Source: Acinetobacter marinus
Lineage (GTDB): Bacteria; Pseudomonadota; Gammaproteobacteria; Pseudomonadales; Moraxellaceae
NCBI RefSeq assembly: GCF_900096915.1
Contig: NZ_FMYK01000011.1
Location: 1 to 64,000, forward strand
Direction of reading: 5' to 3'
DNA length: 64,000 nucleotides
Shown here: positions 62,781-64,000 of the stretch, one piece after another
Numbering within the stretch: the first letter of the stretch is position 1
Layout: each line of letters opens with the position of its first letter
Program-made: the position numbers and the translations under genes
Notes under the pieces: generated by a model
Seen by the model: only the letters and a program-made list of their open reading frames with translations
Told to the model about the DNA's origin: nothing
The model's database searches: none

Positions 62781-64000
62781 GTAGAAACCGTCGCCACTAC
62801 CTTGTTGTGGTAAAAGTTGACGACCATATTGCTGTGCAATGCCCCAATCGGCTTGGATTTCCACGTGCTTGGCATCGGCATGTTGCGCAAAGAAATTTTG
62901 CATTTGCACTTCATTCTCTGCCTTTAAAATCGAACACGTGATATAGAGCATTTGTCCGCCGACTTTGAGCTGTTGCCACATATTCTCTAAAATTTCAGCC
63001 TGTAGCGCCGTGGTTTGTGCAATATCCGTCGATTGACGAAGTAGTCGAATATCAGGGTGGCGACGCAATACGCCAATCGCTGTACATGGCGCATCAATAA
63101 TAATGCAATCGGCTTGTGTCGCATCCGAAGATTCACTGATTTGCCATGTGGTTGCATCGGCGCAAACCACATCCACTTGCTCGGCATGCTCTGATGAAGC
63201 GAGTTGAAGGCGATTGAGATTATCATGCACACGTTGTAGACGACTTTCAACATTATCCAGTGCGATCAACTGCTGTGGACGATATTTTTCCAAAAGATGT
63301 GCGGTCTTACCGCCCGGTGCGGCGCAGGCATCGACCACGACTTTGCTATTCAGATTCGGCAACAGCGAAACGCAAAGCTGTGCATGTTCATCCTGTACCG
63401 AAAACCAACCTTTGTCATAGCTCGGTAAAGCAGGAATGCTAACGCTTTGCTCAAGGCGAATGCTGACCTCTGAAATATGGCTTGCACTCGCCTCAATCCC
63501 TGCAAGTTGCAATTGTTTTAGATAGGCATCACGACCAATCTGACGATGATTGACCCGCAGAAATAAAGGTGCAGGCTGACGTAAGGACTGTGCAAGCTCA
63601 GGCAGTTGCTCCGCCCAATCTTTGTTTAATCGCTTATACAACCAACTCGGCAAACCATGCGCTTGCTCTAGTTCGATGTAAAGCTGTTCACGCTCCCGAG
63701 TGGCACGGCGCAAGATGGCATTGATCACGCCACTCGCCGATTCAAAACCAAGTTGTTTGACGGCTTCTACGGTTTCAGAAATCGCAGCATGATCGGCAAT
63801 GCGGGTATAAAACAGTTGATACAATCCCAAATAAATCGCAACTTCAAGCTGTGGATCACTGAGTGGTTTATTCAGCATCGGTAGACTAATGCTTTTTAGT
63901 GCATACCAATGACGAAGCACACCAAAGCTCAGCTCATGCATCAAGCCACGATCTTTCTCATCGACCAATTCAAAATACTTCTCTTGAATCTCGGACAATG
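62754..64000 (-). CDS. rsmB: 16S rRNA (cytosine(967)-C(5))-methyltransferase RsmB (partial, 5' end outside window)
   Basis: At least 414 residues are visible; the N-terminus (about 30-40 residues by comparison with the E. coli protein as recalled) continues beyond the right edge. The N-terminal NusB-like domain is followed by the methyltransferase: VVDACAAPGGKTAHLLEKYR (SAM), DAPCTAIGVLRRHPDIR (catalytic Cys) and YITCSILKAENEVQ (second Cys). It methylates C967 of 16S rRNA. It ends in a tandem repeat, see 62713-62780. Confidence 0.95.
   Translation of the reverse strand, partial: LSEIQEKYFELVDEKDRGLMHELSFGVLRHWYALKSISLPMLNKPLSDPQLEVAIYLGLYQLFYTRIADHAAISETVEAVKQLGFESASGVINAILRRATREREQLYIELEQAHGLPSWLYKRLNKDWAEQLPELAQSLRQPAPLFLRVNHRQIGRDAYLKQLQLAGIEASASHISEVSIRLEQSVSIPALPSYDKGWFSVQDEHAQLCVSLLPNLNSKVVVDACAAPGGKTAHLLEKYRPQQLIALDNVESRLQRVHDNLNRLQLASSEHAEQVDVVCADATTWQISESSDATQADCIIIDAPCTAIGVLRRHPDIRLLRQSTDIAQTTALQAEILENMWQQLKVGGQMLYITCSILKAENEVQMQNFFAQHADAKHVEIQADWGIAQQYGRQLLPQQGSGDGFYYCLIEKVA

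Overview
The window reads as a chromosomal segment of an Acinetobacter species (Moraxellaceae, Gammaproteobacteria). Supporting signs are the ribBX-ribH-nusB-thiL-pgpA cluster followed by glmU-glmS, the divergent serB and ytjB-like pair, moderate G+C with an AT-rich codon style, a molybdate operon carrying a ModE-type operator, and a triABC-like efflux pair behind a TetR regulator. Most of the 64 kb is ordinary core genome. Three stretches look imported or rearranged.

Layout, left to right. 1-1667 is the end of an integrated element: a truncated class II Fic gene, decayed DNA, and a 45-bp copy of the 3' half of tRNA-Gly(GCC) that is almost certainly an attachment site. 1750-5144 holds an orphan VanA-type Rieske oxygenase with a divergent LysR regulator, an SCP2 lipid-binding protein and a small membrane protein. 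5590-8307 is serB and a divergent ytjB-like gene. 8622-15516 is a long plus-strand core block for riboflavin, antitermination, thiamine pyrophosphate, phosphatidylglycerol and UDP-GlcNAc synthesis. 15683-19212, immediately downstream of glmS, is a very AT-rich insertion with a truncated recombinase-like gene and a 1034-residue protein combining SIR2, STAND-type P-loop NTPase, TPR-like repeats and a C-terminal cold-shock-like fold. This is the best candidate for an undescribed (anti-phage) system.

19569-30884 contains DUF4031, dtd, a lipoprotein, a MATE pump, an AraC regulator, a histidine-rich hydroxylase-like membrane protein, modABC, a HEPN-like gene coupled to modE, nadC, ampD and murJ. 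30978-38428 contains a DUF2147 protein, an HSL-type hydrolase and a six-gene minus-strand lipid-metabolism operon (CDP-alcohol phosphatidyltransferase, hydrolase-methyltransferase fusion, PAP2-dual-specificity phosphatase fusion, small membrane protein, acyltransferase, CdsA-like cytidylyltransferase). 38580-47099 runs from a GNAT enzyme through a zinc metallopeptidase, an RcnB-like protein, argA, an SDR protein that ends inside a REP-like repeat cluster, dedA and ppc. 47158-47423 is a 266-bp MITE-like element with TA flanks.

47729-52923 is a TetR-controlled RND efflux operon. 53041-62622 holds a membrane protein, dnaJ, dapB, a START-domain protein, an outer-membrane barrel, an HSL hydrolase, a Q/R-rich lipoprotein, a sodium-dependent transporter with its 35-residue MetS-type small subunit, and a ZupT-type metal transporter behind a perfect 7-1-7 Fur box. 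The window closes inside rsmB, whose 3' end lies in a short tandem repeat.

All identifications come from reading motifs and protein sequence by eye; no database search was run.
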